DNA of 64,000 nucleotides from contig JBFMCR010000012.1 in assembly GCA_040754425.1 (NCBI GenBank), forward strand, positions 62,001-126,000, given 5' to 3'. The stretch is from UBA6918 sp040754425 (GTDB lineage Bacteria; Pseudomonadota; Gammaproteobacteria; Burkholderiales; Thiobacillaceae). This document shows positions 1 to 7,283 of the stretch, one piece after another. A program made the translations under genes and the position numbers. Numbering within the stretch: position 1 is the stretch's first letter; each line of letters opens with the position of its first letter. Under the pieces are notes generated by a model that was not told the DNA's origin, made no database searches, and worked only from the letters and a program-made list of their open reading frames with translations.

Positions 1-183
1 GATTTCGGCGGTGGACAGCTCGCCGGGGAAGTCCTTGTCGGCGGAGATCGAATAGCAGTGCTTGCAGGTCAGGTTGCAGCGCCGGATCAGGTTCCAGATC
101 ACCACCGGGCCGGGCGGATTGCGCTTCGGGCCGATGGGTGTGGGGTGCAGCAACTCCTGCATGTACTGGGTGATGCGGAACAA
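1..183 (-). CDS. nirJ: Heme d1 biosynthesis radical SAM protein NirJ, 5' part only
   Basis: The first 61 codons of NirJ are present and the rest lies beyond the left edge of the window. NirJ is a radical SAM enzyme that replaces two propionate side chains of the tetrapyrrole by oxo groups during heme d1 synthesis. The radical SAM cluster motif CNLTCKHC is visible at about residues 38-45, preceded by the family-typical stretch NPPGPVVIWNLIRRC. The start is a TTG at 181-183, because the family N-terminus (MFRITQYM) begins there and a GGAGG lies about 8 bases upstream. The TTG is only one base after the nirH stop, so translation is probably coupled. Last visible gene of the nir operon. Confidence 0.93.
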   Translation of the reverse strand, partial: MFRITQYMQELLHPTPIGPKRNPPGPVVIWNLIRRCNLTCKHCYSISADKDFPGELSTAEI

Positions 184-184
184 T

Positions 185-691
185 TCACTGTCCTCCGCCG
201 ATGCGCAAGCCGGTTTTTTTCAAAATCCGGCTGCTGTAAAGAATGTCGCGGCCGCTGCAGGAGTCACCGAGCAGGGCCGAGATTTCCCTGGCCATCGCTT
301 CCACCTCCTCGCGGCTTTTGGCGTGCACCATGGCAAACAGATTGTAGGGCCACAGCGGCAAGCGACGCGGGCGGCGGTAGCAGTGGCTGACGAAGGGCAG
401 CTGGCCGACGATTTCGCCCAGCCTGTCGACCTCGGCATCGTCCACGTCCCACACCGTCATGCCGTTGGCCTTGTAGCCGAGGGCATAGTGGTTGGGCACC
501 GCGCCGATGCGGCGGATGACGCCCGCCTGCTGCATCCTGTCGAGCCGCGCCATCACCTCCTCCGCCGTAACGCCGAGTTCTTCCGCCAGCGCATGGTAGG
601 GCCGCGCAACCAGCGGCAGCCCGCCCTGGGCCGCGCGGATCAGCGCGAGGTCGAGGGCGTCGGGCAGGAACAGGAGTTCGGGGGCGTTCAT
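185..691 (-). CDS. nirH: Siroheme decarboxylase-type protein NirH (Lrp/AsnC-like)
   Basis: A 168-residue member of the NirD/L/G/H family, which together decarboxylate siroheme to didecarboxysiroheme on the heme d1 pathway. It has an N-terminal AsnC-type winged helix region (about 20-60) and a C-terminal ligand-binding half. The segment SHCYRRPRRLPLWPYNLF near residues 110-128 is typical of the L/H subgroup, so NirH fits better than NirG or NirD. The ATG at 689-691 was chosen because homology begins there; upstream codons in this frame belong to the globin gene region. It starts 7 bases after the globin stop and has only a weak ribosome binding site, suggesting coupling. Confidence 0.88.
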   Translation of the reverse strand: MNAPELLFLPDALDLALIRAAQGGLPLVARPYHALAEELGVTAEEVMARLDRMQQAGVIRRIGAVPNHYALGYKANGMTVWDVDDAEVDRLGEIVGQLPFVSHCYRRPRRLPLWPYNLFAMVHAKSREEVEAMAREISALLGDSCSGRDILYSSRILKKTGLRIGGGQ

Positions 692-698
692 GCGGGTT

Positions 699-1070
699 TC
701 AGCATTCGACGATATCCGCCCGCGTGCTGTCGATGAAAGCCAGCACCTCGCCGCGCTCGCGCGCCGGCAGCTTGAACTTGTCGAGCGTGGCATTGAGATG
801 GCCGACGAAGATGTCCCAGTCCGACTGGCTGATGCGCATGCCCCTGTGCGAGAGCTTCATGTCGCGGCCGGTGTAGTACATGTTGCCGCCGGCGGCGTTG
901 CAGATGAAATCCACCAGCAGCTGGTATTCGCGCTGGATGCCGTCCTCGCCGCGGTGCTGCCAGAAGCGGCCGAGCTGGGCATCGGCGCGCAGGCGCGGCA
1001 GCAGGTCGGCGCAGACGGCGGCGACGGCATCGTAGCCGCCAAGACGGGTATAGAGACTGGGTTCGGACAT
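699..1070 (-). CDS. Truncated hemoglobin (group I type) inside the nir operon
   Basis: A 123-residue single-domain 2-on-2 globin. The F-helix segment YYTGRDMKLSHRGM (about 65-78) carries the likely proximal heme ligand His75, and the N-terminal LYTRLGGYDAV is typical of truncated globins. The B10 position, often Tyr in group I, appears to be Leu in the segment ADLLPRL, so ligand chemistry may differ. It lies in the same direction between nirG and nirH with gaps of 23 and 7 bases, so it should be co-transcribed with heme d1 synthesis. A role in NO or nitrite handling, or in heme d1 trafficking, is an inference from position only. No standard nir symbol exists for it. Confidence 0.87.
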   Translation of the reverse strand: MSEPSLYTRLGGYDAVAAVCADLLPRLRADAQLGRFWQHRGEDGIQREYQLLVDFICNAAGGNMYYTGRDMKLSHRGMRISQSDWDIFVGHLNATLDKFKLPARERGEVLAFIDSTRADIVEC

Positions 1071-1093
1071 GGTCGATGCTCCTCTTTGGCGAT

Positions 1094-1543
1094 TCAAACA
1101 GTCAGTTTCAGTTCCACGAAGAATTCCCGCTCCTTGGAAAAGCGGTATACCGGATGGCCGGTCAGCTGCTCGATGCGTTGAAAGGCGGCCTCCACGCTTT
1201 CCGCCCGGTCGGCCGAGCCGACGAACCACATGTTGAGCGCATGCTCGCGCCGATAGTTGTGCGCGATCTCGCGCTGGGCATTGACGATTTCCGTGACCGC
1301 TTCGTATTGCTCTTCCGGCACGGCCATCGCCGCCAGCACTGCGCTGCCGCCGAGGCGATCGGCGTTGAACAGCGGGCCGAAGCGAGAGAGCACGCCGGCC
1401 TCGACCAGATTGCCGATGCGCGCAATCAGATCGTCTTCGCTCATGCCGAGCGATGCAGCGGCCTCGGCATACGGCCGCTCGCACACGGGGAAGCCGCCTT
1501 GCAGGCGGTTGATGATGGCGCGGTCGATGGCATCGAGTTCCAT
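1094..1543 (-). CDS. nirG: Siroheme decarboxylase-type protein NirG (Lrp/AsnC-like)
   Basis: A 149-residue NirD/G subgroup protein of the siroheme decarboxylase family. The DNA-binding-like fold covers about residues 5-60 (LDAIDRAIINRLQGGFPVCERPY region) and the diagnostic segment AHNYRREHALNMWFV lies near 95-110, matching the D/G type rather than the L/H type. The ATG at 1541-1543 was chosen because it lies one base after the stop of nirDL; an in-frame ATG 27 bases upstream would overlap nirDL. It presumably partners NirH, as NirG/NirH pairs do elsewhere, although here the globin gene separates the two. Confidence 0.87.
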   Translation of the reverse strand: MELDAIDRAIINRLQGGFPVCERPYAEAAASLGMSEDDLIARIGNLVEAGVLSRFGPLFNADRLGGSAVLAAMAVPEEQYEAVTEIVNAQREIAHNYRREHALNMWFVGSADRAESVEAAFQRIEQLTGHPVYRFSKEREFFVELKLTV

Positions 1544-1544
1544 A

Positions 1545-2579
1545 TCACGCTGCCCTCGCGAAACCGGCATACCTTGCCCCGCACTGCTTGAAGCGGCGCA
1601 GGGAAAACAACGGATGGTGCGGAATATCCTGCAAGCCGAGCGCAGCGCGCAGCCGCTCGATCTCGGCCAGCACGGCCTGGCGGTTGCGTCCGTGCACCAT
1701 GGAAAAGAGATTGTAGGGCCACTCCGGCAGCACGCGCGGACGGCGATAGCAGAGCGTCACGCCGGGCTGCGCGCCGAGCAGGCGGCCCACCTCGTCTACC
1801 CTTTCATCGGGCACGTCCCACACCACCATGGCGTTTGCCGTATAGCCCAGCTCGCGGTGGCGCACCACCACGCCCAGGCGGCGAATGACGCCAAGCCCGA
1901 TCAGGCGCTCGATGCGCCGGCGCGCTGCGGCTTCGCTCATGCCCGCCTTTGCCGCCGGTTCGGCATAGGGGCGATGCACCAGTGCCAGCCCGCCTTCGAT
2001 TGCCGCGGCCAGCGCGTAGTCGGCCGGTTCCAGCGCAGACCGCAAAGCAGCTGGATCCGCGGCATCCGCCGCATCCAGATGAGGAGCAGGCATTTTCCGT
2101 CCCCTGATCCCCGATCCCTGATTCCCGGCAAGATCGAAGCCGAGGTCGATGTGGTAGTCCGCCAGCATGGGCAGATCCAGCGGCCTGCAGCCGGTCTGGC
2201 GGTGGATGCCGGCCAGCACCTCGGCCACGCGCACCCCGGTGGGTGCGGTCACCACGAACCACAGGTTGTAGGCATGCTCGCGCTCGTAGTTGTGGTTGAC
2301 CTCGGGATAGGCGTCGATGCCTTGCGCCACCGCCTCGATGCGCGATTCCGGCACCGACACGGCGGCGAGCGTGCTCCAGCCCAGCACGTGCGGGCGGAAC
2401 ACGGCGCCGATACGGGAAACATGGCCGCGCGCCATGAGGTCACTCAGGCCCGCGATCACCTCGTCCTCGCTGCAGCCAAGCTTTTCGGCAATGGCGGCAT
2501 AAGGCCTTTCCACCAGCGGCAGATCGCGCTGCCAGTCGTTCAGCAGGTGAAACTCGAGGTCGCTCAGTGTGGTGTCCAT
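1545..2579 (-). CDS. nirDL: Fused siroheme decarboxylase NirDL
   Basis: A 344-residue fusion of two NirD/L/G/H modules that decarboxylates the C12 and C18 acetates of siroheme. The N-terminal module (about 1-150) is of the D type (NHNYEREHAYNLWFV), the C-terminal one (about 175-344) of the L type (VTLCYRRPRVLPEWPYNLF). NirDL fusions are known in other denitrifiers. The linker at about residues 151-160 (GNQGSGIRGR) is encoded by degenerate heptamers of the repeat family that otherwise sits between genes in this window, suggesting that two once-separate genes were joined through a repeat-bearing spacer. It starts 11 bases after the nirF stop. Confidence 0.9.
   Translation of the reverse strand: MDTTLSDLEFHLLNDWQRDLPLVERPYAAIAEKLGCSEDEVIAGLSDLMARGHVSRIGAVFRPHVLGWSTLAAVSVPESRIEAVAQGIDAYPEVNHNYEREHAYNLWFVVTAPTGVRVAEVLAGIHRQTGCRPLDLPMLADYHIDLGFDLAGNQGSGIRGRKMPAPHLDAADAADPAALRSALEPADYALAAAIEGGLALVHRPYAEPAAKAGMSEAAARRRIERLIGLGVIRRLGVVVRHRELGYTANAMVVWDVPDERVDEVGRLLGAQPGVTLCYRRPRVLPEWPYNLFSMVHGRNRQAVLAEIERLRAALGLQDIPHHPLFSLRRFKQCGARYAGFARAA
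2101..2128. repeat. Heptanucleotide repeat inside nirDL (linker-coding)
   Basis: Four degenerate 7-base units (CCCTGAT, CCCCGAT, CCCTGAT, TCCCGG) lie in tandem. The same units occur at 10056-10168, 10978-11085 and 29341-29377. Here they are read in frame and supply the linker between the two NirDL modules. Confidence 0.7.
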
Positions 2580-2590
2580 GGCCCCCTCTT

Positions 2591-3931
2591 TCACAATCCC
2601 AGCCGGTGCGCGCGCACGGTGAAGAAAATGCCGCTCGGCTCCTGCGCGGCAATCTCGCCGATCTTGCTGAAGCTTGCGGTGTCGTAAATGTCGATGCGGT
2701 TGGCGTCGCGCACGGACATCCAGACCTGTTCGCCGCGCGGGGTGAATTCCATGTGCAGCACGGGGCCGACCCGAGCAGGGAGCAGGGGCCCCTTGGGGGA
2801 TGCGACCGGCCGCGAGTGGCCGCCGACCGCCGTCGTGGGTCGCCCCCCATCCGCTACGGGGTCGCACCTTGCTTCGCAAGGCACTGCTCCGCCCTCCGCG
2901 GCGGTCCTGCCGGGCTTGAGCGTCCGGACGATCCGGCGGCTCTCCACGTCGATCACCTGCACCGTGTCGTAATGCGGGAAGGCGAAATTGACCCACAGTC
3001 TGCGCCCGGTCGGCTCGGCCATGACGAACACGGGCTGGCCGGCCACGGGAATCGCGCCGACCTTCTGCCAGGTGGAAATGTCCACGACCACCACCTCATG
3101 CCGGCCCACGCCGGGGATGAAGGCGAGGTTGCCGGCCACGGCCCAGGTTTCCAGGTGCGGCATCTTGTACACCGGCAGTTTCTCTTCGCCCCTGCCGTAG
3201 TCGGCCATGACGCGCTTCACGCCCGCTTCCGGATGCCACAGGTCGAGCACGGCAAGGCCGTTCTCGCCGAAAAGCCCGGCCACGTACCAGCGCCCGTCCT
3301 GCGTCACCAGGGCATCATAGGGTTCGCGCCCGATGTTGGCGTAGCGCGTGATCTTTGGCCGGGCGGGATTGTCGGAAAGATCGGCGAGCCAGATCTCGCC
3401 GGCATCGAACAGGCTGAAGACGAAGCGGTTGCCCGGCGCGTCCTCGATGCCGACCACCTTCGACGCCCTGCCGATCGCCTCTGACACGGCCGGGATGTCG
3501 GCCACCGGTTCCAGGGTGTCGGTGGAAAAGATTTTCACGCCGCCCGGCGTGTAATTGGCCGCGGCGATGAAGCGCCCGTCCTGCGAAATGGCGCCGCCGA
3601 TGGAATTGCCCGACTGGATCACGCGCTTGACGATCCTGCCGGTCAAGACATCGACCTTGGTGAGACCGCCGTCGCGCCCGAACACGAAGGCATAGCGTGC
3701 ATCGCGCGAGAACACCGCCGAGGCGTGAGAAAGATCGCCCAGGCCCTCTATGCGGCCAAGGCTTGTCCTCTTTGTGGTATCCAGCCACTGCAGGCTGCCA
3801 TTTGCGCGTTCCACTGCGATGCCCAGATCGCCCGTGCCGCGCAATGGGCCGGTTCCGGACGGATCGGCCGCATGCACCGCAAGGGAGACCAGCAGACAGG
3901 CGCCTGCCGGCAACAGCCTACTTCCGCTCAT
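2591..3931 (-). CDS. nirF: Heme d1 biosynthesis beta-propeller protein NirF, with an in-frame insertion
   Basis: NirF is a periplasmic, NirS-like beta-propeller protein needed for a late step of heme d1 formation (dihydro-heme d1 dehydrogenation or delivery). A cleavable signal peptide is visible (about 1-21, ending AVHA before ADPSG). The body matches NirF throughout, including the final strand LHMEFTPRGEQVWMSVRDAN. At 446 residues it is about 48 longer than usual, and the excess is one block, residues 342-389, rich in Pro, Gly, Ala and Arg, inserted between VRTLKPG and PVLHMEF. The ATG at 3929-3931 overlaps the nirC stop by 14 bases; an in-frame ATG 51 bases upstream would lie inside nirC and spoil the signal peptide. 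The reading frame is intact across the insertion. Confidence 0.9.
   Translation of the reverse strand: MSGSRLLPAGACLLVSLAVHAADPSGTGPLRGTGDLGIAVERANGSLQWLDTTKRTSLGRIEGLGDLSHASAVFSRDARYAFVFGRDGGLTKVDVLTGRIVKRVIQSGNSIGGAISQDGRFIAAANYTPGGVKIFSTDTLEPVADIPAVSEAIGRASKVVGIEDAPGNRFVFSLFDAGEIWLADLSDNPARPKITRYANIGREPYDALVTQDGRWYVAGLFGENGLAVLDLWHPEAGVKRVMADYGRGEEKLPVYKMPHLETWAVAGNLAFIPGVGRHEVVVVDISTWQKVGAIPVAGQPVFVMAEPTGRRLWVNFAFPHYDTVQVIDVESRRIVRTLKPGRTAAEGGAVPCEARCDPVADGGRPTTAVGGHSRPVASPKGPLLPARVGPVLHMEFTPRGEQVWMSVRDANRIDIYDTASFSKIGEIAAQEPSGIFFTVRAHRLGL
2765..2908. repeat. 144-bp palindrome-rich in-frame insertion in nirF
   Basis: Exactly 48 codons interrupt an otherwise normal NirF sequence. The block contains a perfect hairpin at 2867-2881 (CCTTGC, loop TTC, GCAAGG) and the palindrome AGGGGCCCCT at 2784-2793. 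Short palindromic mobile sequences that insert in frame into genes are known (Rickettsia palindromic elements); this looks analogous. The boundaries are set by comparison with remembered NirF sequences, so they are good to a few bases. Confidence 0.65.
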
Positions 3932-4259
3932 CGAGCAACCCTTCCTGCAACGCCTGCACGATCCATCTGGCATCCCGCTCATCGAGATAAGGCTGCCAGC
4001 CGGGCATGGCGGTACCCGGCATGCCGCGCAGAATGATGCTCACCAGGAGTTCCACCGGTTTGTCCCTCGTTGTTTTTGCAGTCAGCGGCGGGCCCAGCCC
4101 GCCGGTCAGTTTCAGCCCGTGGCAGAAGCCGCATTCCTGGCGCACGAAGCGCGCGAGTTCGCGCTGCCTCTCCGGGGCAGTCGCCGCATCTGCCGCCAGC
4201 GCACTCCCCTGCGCAAGCCACGCCAGCGTCAATACCGAAAGCGTCAGGTTTTTATGCAT
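3918..4259 (-). CDS. nirC: Periplasmic cytochrome c55X NirC
   Basis: A 113-residue monoheme c-type cytochrome. It has a signal peptide (about 1-23, ending LAADA), one heme motif CGFCH at 43-47 and a likely axial Met85 in GTAMPGW. In denitrifiers NirC supplies electrons to NirS or assists the NirF-linked late step of heme d1 synthesis. It sits 67 bases downstream of nirS and overlaps the start of nirF by 14 bases. The ATG at 4257-4259 is the start because the signal peptide begins there. A NirM-type cytochrome c551 is less likely because of its C-terminal region and its place next to nirF. Confidence 0.88.
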   Translation of the reverse strand: MHKNLTLSVLTLAWLAQGSALAADAATAPERQRELARFVRQECGFCHGLKLTGGLGPPLTAKTTRDKPVELLVSIILRGMPGTAMPGWQPYLDERDARWIVQALQEGLLDERK

Positions 4260-4326
4260 GCTCTGCCTGTCTTTCGAGCCTTGCCGGCCCGAATGCCGGC
4301 CATCCCGTGATGGCCGGTGATCACGC

Positions 4327-6039
4327 TCAATACACGTCGTGCTGCGTGTTGTAGACGTTGAACTTGCCGGTCGGCGTAACGAGGCGCGCATCCTTGATCA
4401 CGGCTTTGAGCTTGCGCGTCTTGTCGTCCATGACCACGATGGCCGACTCGCCGGTCTTCGGTCCCCAGACCGAGAACCACACTTCGTCGCCCGCCTTGTT
4501 GTATTCCGGATGGGTGACGCGGCCCTTGGAGATGCCGGCCAGTTTGGCGATATTGATCACCTGTGCGGGTTTGTCGAGGTTCTTCAGATCGAACACCGAT
4601 ACCGACTGCTGGATTTCGTCATCCGGCGACAGCGCGGCATCCACCCACAGGTTCCTCGACTTCGGATGGGTCTTGATGAAAAGGCTGCCGTTGCCGTGGT
4701 TCTTCAGCGTGCGCACCACCTTCCAGGCATACTGCCTGTGCCTGGCCGGATCGGTGCCGATCACCGCGACGGTGTCGTCGCCGAGATGGCCAGTGGCCCA
4801 CACCGGACCGTACTTGACGTCGTTCCAGTTGGCGCCGCGGCCCGGGTGCGGCCGCGTGCCGACCTTGACGTTGGCCGCCAGCTTGCCTTCCTTGGTATCG
4901 ACCACGGAAATCGTGTCGCGCATGTTGGCGGCCACCAGGAAGTAGCGTTTGGAGGAATCCCAGCCGCCGTCGTGCAGGAAGCGCTCGGCCTCGATCTCGG
5001 TGGTCTTCAGGTTCTTGATGTCGCTGTAGTTGACCAGCAGCACCTTGCCGGTTTCCTTCACGTTGACCACGAACTCGGGCTTGATGTGCGAGGAAACGAT
5101 GGAAGCCACGCGCGGCTCCGGGTGGTATTCCTGTTCGTCGTAGGTGTAGCCGCGCGTGGACATGATCTTCCACGGCTCCAGCGTGTAGCCGTCCATCAGC
5201 ACGTAGGCCGGCGGCCAGTAGGTGCCCGCAATGGCGATCTTGTCGTCATAGCCCTTGTACTTGGAGGTGTCGATCGAGCGCGCGTCGGAGCCGGTGCGGA
5301 TGGTGGCGACGGTCTGCGGCGTTTCCATCCACAGGTCGATGAGGTTGATGAGGCCGTCGCGCCCGGTGGTGTAAAGATAGCGGCCGGACTTGGAAATGCG
5401 CGAGATGTGCACCGCGAAGCCGGTCTTGAGAATGGCCACGATCTTCTTGCTGTTGCCGTCGATGAGGGCAACCTCGCCGGAGTCGCGCAGCGTCACGGAG
5501 AACAGGTTGGAAAGATCCAGGTCGTTCATCTTCCTCTTCGGGCGCTTGTCGACCGGCACCAGCACCTTCCAGCTCGCGCGCATCTCCTTCATGCCCCATT
5601 CCGGCGGCTGCGGAGGCGGCTGCTGGATGTAGCGCGCCATGATCTCGATTTCCTTCCCGCTCATTTCGTTGGCGGTGCCGAAGCCGGGCATGCCGCCTGG
5701 GGTGCCATAATGGATGAAGACCTTGAGCGCTTCGGTGCCGAGTTTCTGCATGTCGACGGGCAGCAGCGGCTTGCCGGTCGCGCCCTTGCGCAGCACGCCA
5801 TGGCAACCGGCGCAGCGGTCGAAATAGATCTGCCGCCCCTGGTCGAACTCGGCCTTGGTCATGGGCGGCGAATTGGGATCGCTGGACTGGTGCATCTCGA
5901 CGCCGGCCAGGGTGGAGCCCCCTCCTCCCATGTAAGTCGTTTCGGGGGTCTGCGGCTGCACCTGCGGCTCCGCCGCATAGGCCGTCGAAACCGCCAGCGA
6001 CAGGGCCGCCAGCGCAAAACTGCTGCCTAACTTGCTCAT
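4327..6039 (-). CDS. nirS: Cytochrome cd1 nitrite reductase NirS
   Basis: The dissimilatory NO-forming nitrite reductase, a periplasmic homodimer carrying heme c and heme d1. The 570-residue product has a signal peptide (about 1-22), the heme c motif CAGCH at 76-80 and, from about residue 150, an eight-bladed propeller that binds heme d1. RGYTYDEQEYHPEPRVASI and HDGGWDSSKRYFL are well-conserved NirS blocks. Two adjacent ATG codons are possible; the second (6037-6039) is better spaced from the GAGGAGA ribosome binding site. First gene of the nir operon, with a FNR-type box about 72 bases upstream and a plausible -10 (TAGCAT at 6083-6088 on the minus strand) placed correctly for activation from -41.5. 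Confidence 0.97.
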   Translation of the reverse strand: MSKLGSSFALAALSLAVSTAYAAEPQVQPQTPETTYMGGGGSTLAGVEMHQSSDPNSPPMTKAEFDQGRQIYFDRCAGCHGVLRKGATGKPLLPVDMQKLGTEALKVFIHYGTPGGMPGFGTANEMSGKEIEIMARYIQQPPPQPPEWGMKEMRASWKVLVPVDKRPKRKMNDLDLSNLFSVTLRDSGEVALIDGNSKKIVAILKTGFAVHISRISKSGRYLYTTGRDGLINLIDLWMETPQTVATIRTGSDARSIDTSKYKGYDDKIAIAGTYWPPAYVLMDGYTLEPWKIMSTRGYTYDEQEYHPEPRVASIVSSHIKPEFVVNVKETGKVLLVNYSDIKNLKTTEIEAERFLHDGGWDSSKRYFLVAANMRDTISVVDTKEGKLAANVKVGTRPHPGRGANWNDVKYGPVWATGHLGDDTVAVIGTDPARHRQYAWKVVRTLKNHGNGSLFIKTHPKSRNLWVDAALSPDDEIQQSVSVFDLKNLDKPAQVINIAKLAGISKGRVTHPEYNKAGDEVWFSVWGPKTGESAIVVMDDKTRKLKAVIKDARLVTPTGKFNVYNTQHDVY

Positions 6040-6110
6040 CATCGTCTCCTCGAACAATGGTTGCCGGAAATAACCGCTTTCGATGCTAGGTTATTCACGC
6101 TAGCACATCA

Positions 6111-6124
6111 TTGACTTGGATCAA
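6111..6124. promoter_or_regulatory. FNR/Dnr box between nirS and the regulator gene
   Basis: The sequence TTGACTTGGATCAA matches the FNR-family consensus TTGAY-N4-RTCAA exactly. Its centre (6117.5) is 29-34 bases upstream of a TAGCAT -10 element for nirS on the minus strand, the usual class II activator geometry. It also lies 50 bases upstream of the start of the Crp/Fnr gene at 6174, so it may regulate both directions. Confidence 0.85.
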
Positions 6125-6173
6125 TGACGGGCAATAACCTTCGCCCTGCCACCCGCCAACAGCGAGAAGCCGC

Positions 6174-6887
6174 ATGGAACGACACAAGCCCGCACAGGAA
6201 ATCATCGACAGGATTCGCGCAAACTACATCTTCTCGGAGATGACCGACGCCGAACTGCAACAATGTCTTGCGCATCTGGACGTTGCCGCCTACGCGCCGG
6301 GCGAGATCATTTTCCGGCAGGGCACGCAGGCCACGCGCTTTTACATCGTGTGCGAGGGCGTGGTGCAGCTGTTCCGCACCTCGCCCATGGGCGACAAGAA
6401 AGTGATCGAAATCGTGAAGACGGGAAACAGCTTCGCCGAGGCGGTTTTCTTCATGGGCGGCAACTATCCGGTGCACGCCATGGCGGTCGACCGCGTCAAG
6501 CTCGCCGGCATCGCCTTCCAGGACTTCAACGGCTGCCTGGCCAACAACATCGGCCTGGCCTTCCGCATGATGGGCGGCATGAGCCGGCGCATCCACGGCC
6601 TGGTCAACGAAATCGACCGCCTCACCATGGGCACGGCCTGCCAGCGCCTGGCTTTCTATCTGCTGGAGGAAGCCCGCGCCGAACGGCACGGCAATGCCTC
6701 GACCATACAGCTCGACGCGCCCAAGCACGTGATCGCCTCGCGCATCGGCGTCAAGCCGGAAACGCTGTCGCGCATCCTGTCGCGCCTGAAGGACGAGGGC
6801 ATCGTCGAGGAATCCGGCCACACGCTGACCGTGCTCGACATCGAAAAGCTCGGCGCCTTCAGCATGGAAGGCTACAAGAACTGTTGA
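6174..6887 (+). CDS. Crp/Fnr-family transcriptional regulator, Dnr-like
   Basis: A 237-residue regulator with an N-terminal cyclic-nucleotide-binding-like sensor domain (about 20-130, with PGEIIFRQGTQATRFYIVCEG), a dimerisation helix (about 130-155) and a C-terminal helix-turn-helix (about 170-215). The recognition helix VKPETLSRILSRLK carries the E..SR signature used to read TTGA half-sites. There is no N-terminal Cys cluster, so it is not a [4Fe-4S] Fnr; a heme-based NO sensor of the Dnr type is the best fit given the adjacent nirS. Divergent from nirS over a shared FNR box, and therefore a likely activator of the nir operon. The gene name dnr is not used because several subgroups look alike. 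Confidence 0.9.
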   Translation: MERHKPAQEIIDRIRANYIFSEMTDAELQQCLAHLDVAAYAPGEIIFRQGTQATRFYIVCEGVVQLFRTSPMGDKKVIEIVKTGNSFAEAVFFMGGNYPVHAMAVDRVKLAGIAFQDFNGCLANNIGLAFRMMGGMSRRIHGLVNEIDRLTMGTACQRLAFYLLEEARAERHGNASTIQLDAPKHVIASRIGVKPETLSRILSRLKDEGIVEESGHTLTVLDIEKLGAFSMEGYKNC

Positions 6888-6904
6888 ACGGATTATCCGG
6901 GTTG

Positions 6905-6930
6905 AAAAAGCCGGCGACGGCCGCCGGCTT
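6905..6930 (-). terminator. Intrinsic terminator of the isc operon
   Basis: A perfect 9-bp stem (AAGCCGGCG / CGCCGGCTT, 6908-6916 and 6922-6930, loop ACGGC) is followed on the minus strand by five T. It lies 15 bases beyond the iscX stop. It may also stop plus-strand readthrough from the regulator gene but lacks a T run on that side. Confidence 0.8.
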
Positions 6931-6944
6931 CAGGAGAGCCGTGA

Positions 6945-7139
6945 TCAGCCGGCTTCGGCTATCCAGGCCATCTGGATGGCCTCGAGGATTTTTTCGTTGG
7001 AGTGATCGGGGTCGTCGTCGAAGCCGGGCAGCGCCATCACCCAGGCGTGCAGGTCGGTAAAGCGCACGTACTGCGGGTCCACGTCGGGATGGGCTTCGTA
7101 CAGTTCGATGGCGATGTCGTTGACGTCGGTCCATTTCAT
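6945..7139 (-). CDS. iscX: Fe-S assembly protein IscX
   Basis: A 64-residue acidic protein that binds iron and IscS and tunes cluster assembly. The whole sequence matches IscX: MKWTDVNDIAIELYEAHPD, the FTDLHAWV segment and the acidic GFDDDPDHSNEKILEAI near the C-terminus. The length is typical. Last gene of the isc operon, separated from fdx by 144 bases, an unusually long gap that may hold its own promoter. Confidence 0.93.
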   Translation of the reverse strand: MKWTDVNDIAIELYEAHPDVDPQYVRFTDLHAWVMALPGFDDDPDHSNEKILEAIQMAWIAEAG

Positions 7140-7206
7140 TGAATGTCCTCCAGCAATCGTGATGAGCAGGCCGGGATGCGCGACGCAGGGCGCGCAGCAA
7201 CCGGAG

Positions 7207-7221
7207 TGTATGTTTTATACA
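7207..7221. promoter_or_regulatory. AT-rich inverted repeat upstream of iscX
   Basis: TGTAT and ATACA flank a 5-base spacer (GTTTT) in the 144-base fdx-iscX gap, an AT-rich island in GC-rich DNA. On the minus strand the repeat contains TATAAA, which could be a -10 element for iscX. No regulator can be named from the sequence. Confidence 0.3.
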
Positions 7222-7283
7222 TGAGGATTGCGAGCACCCTGCAACAAAGCAGGCCGGTCGCGCAATAGATTGATGGAGGGCAT

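Noticed and set aside
3918..4259. NirM (cytochrome c551) for the small cytochrome after nirS
   Set aside because: Its place directly before nirF, its overlap with it and its C-terminal half fit NirC better.
4339..6030. Very long open frames on the strand opposite nirS, hscA, nuoM, ftsH and carB
   Set aside because: They are antisense shadows of high-GC genes: their products show no family signatures, while the minus-strand frames encode complete known proteins.
6174..6887. Oxygen-sensing Fnr for the nir-linked regulator
   Set aside because: The N-terminal cysteine cluster that holds the [4Fe-4S] centre is missing.
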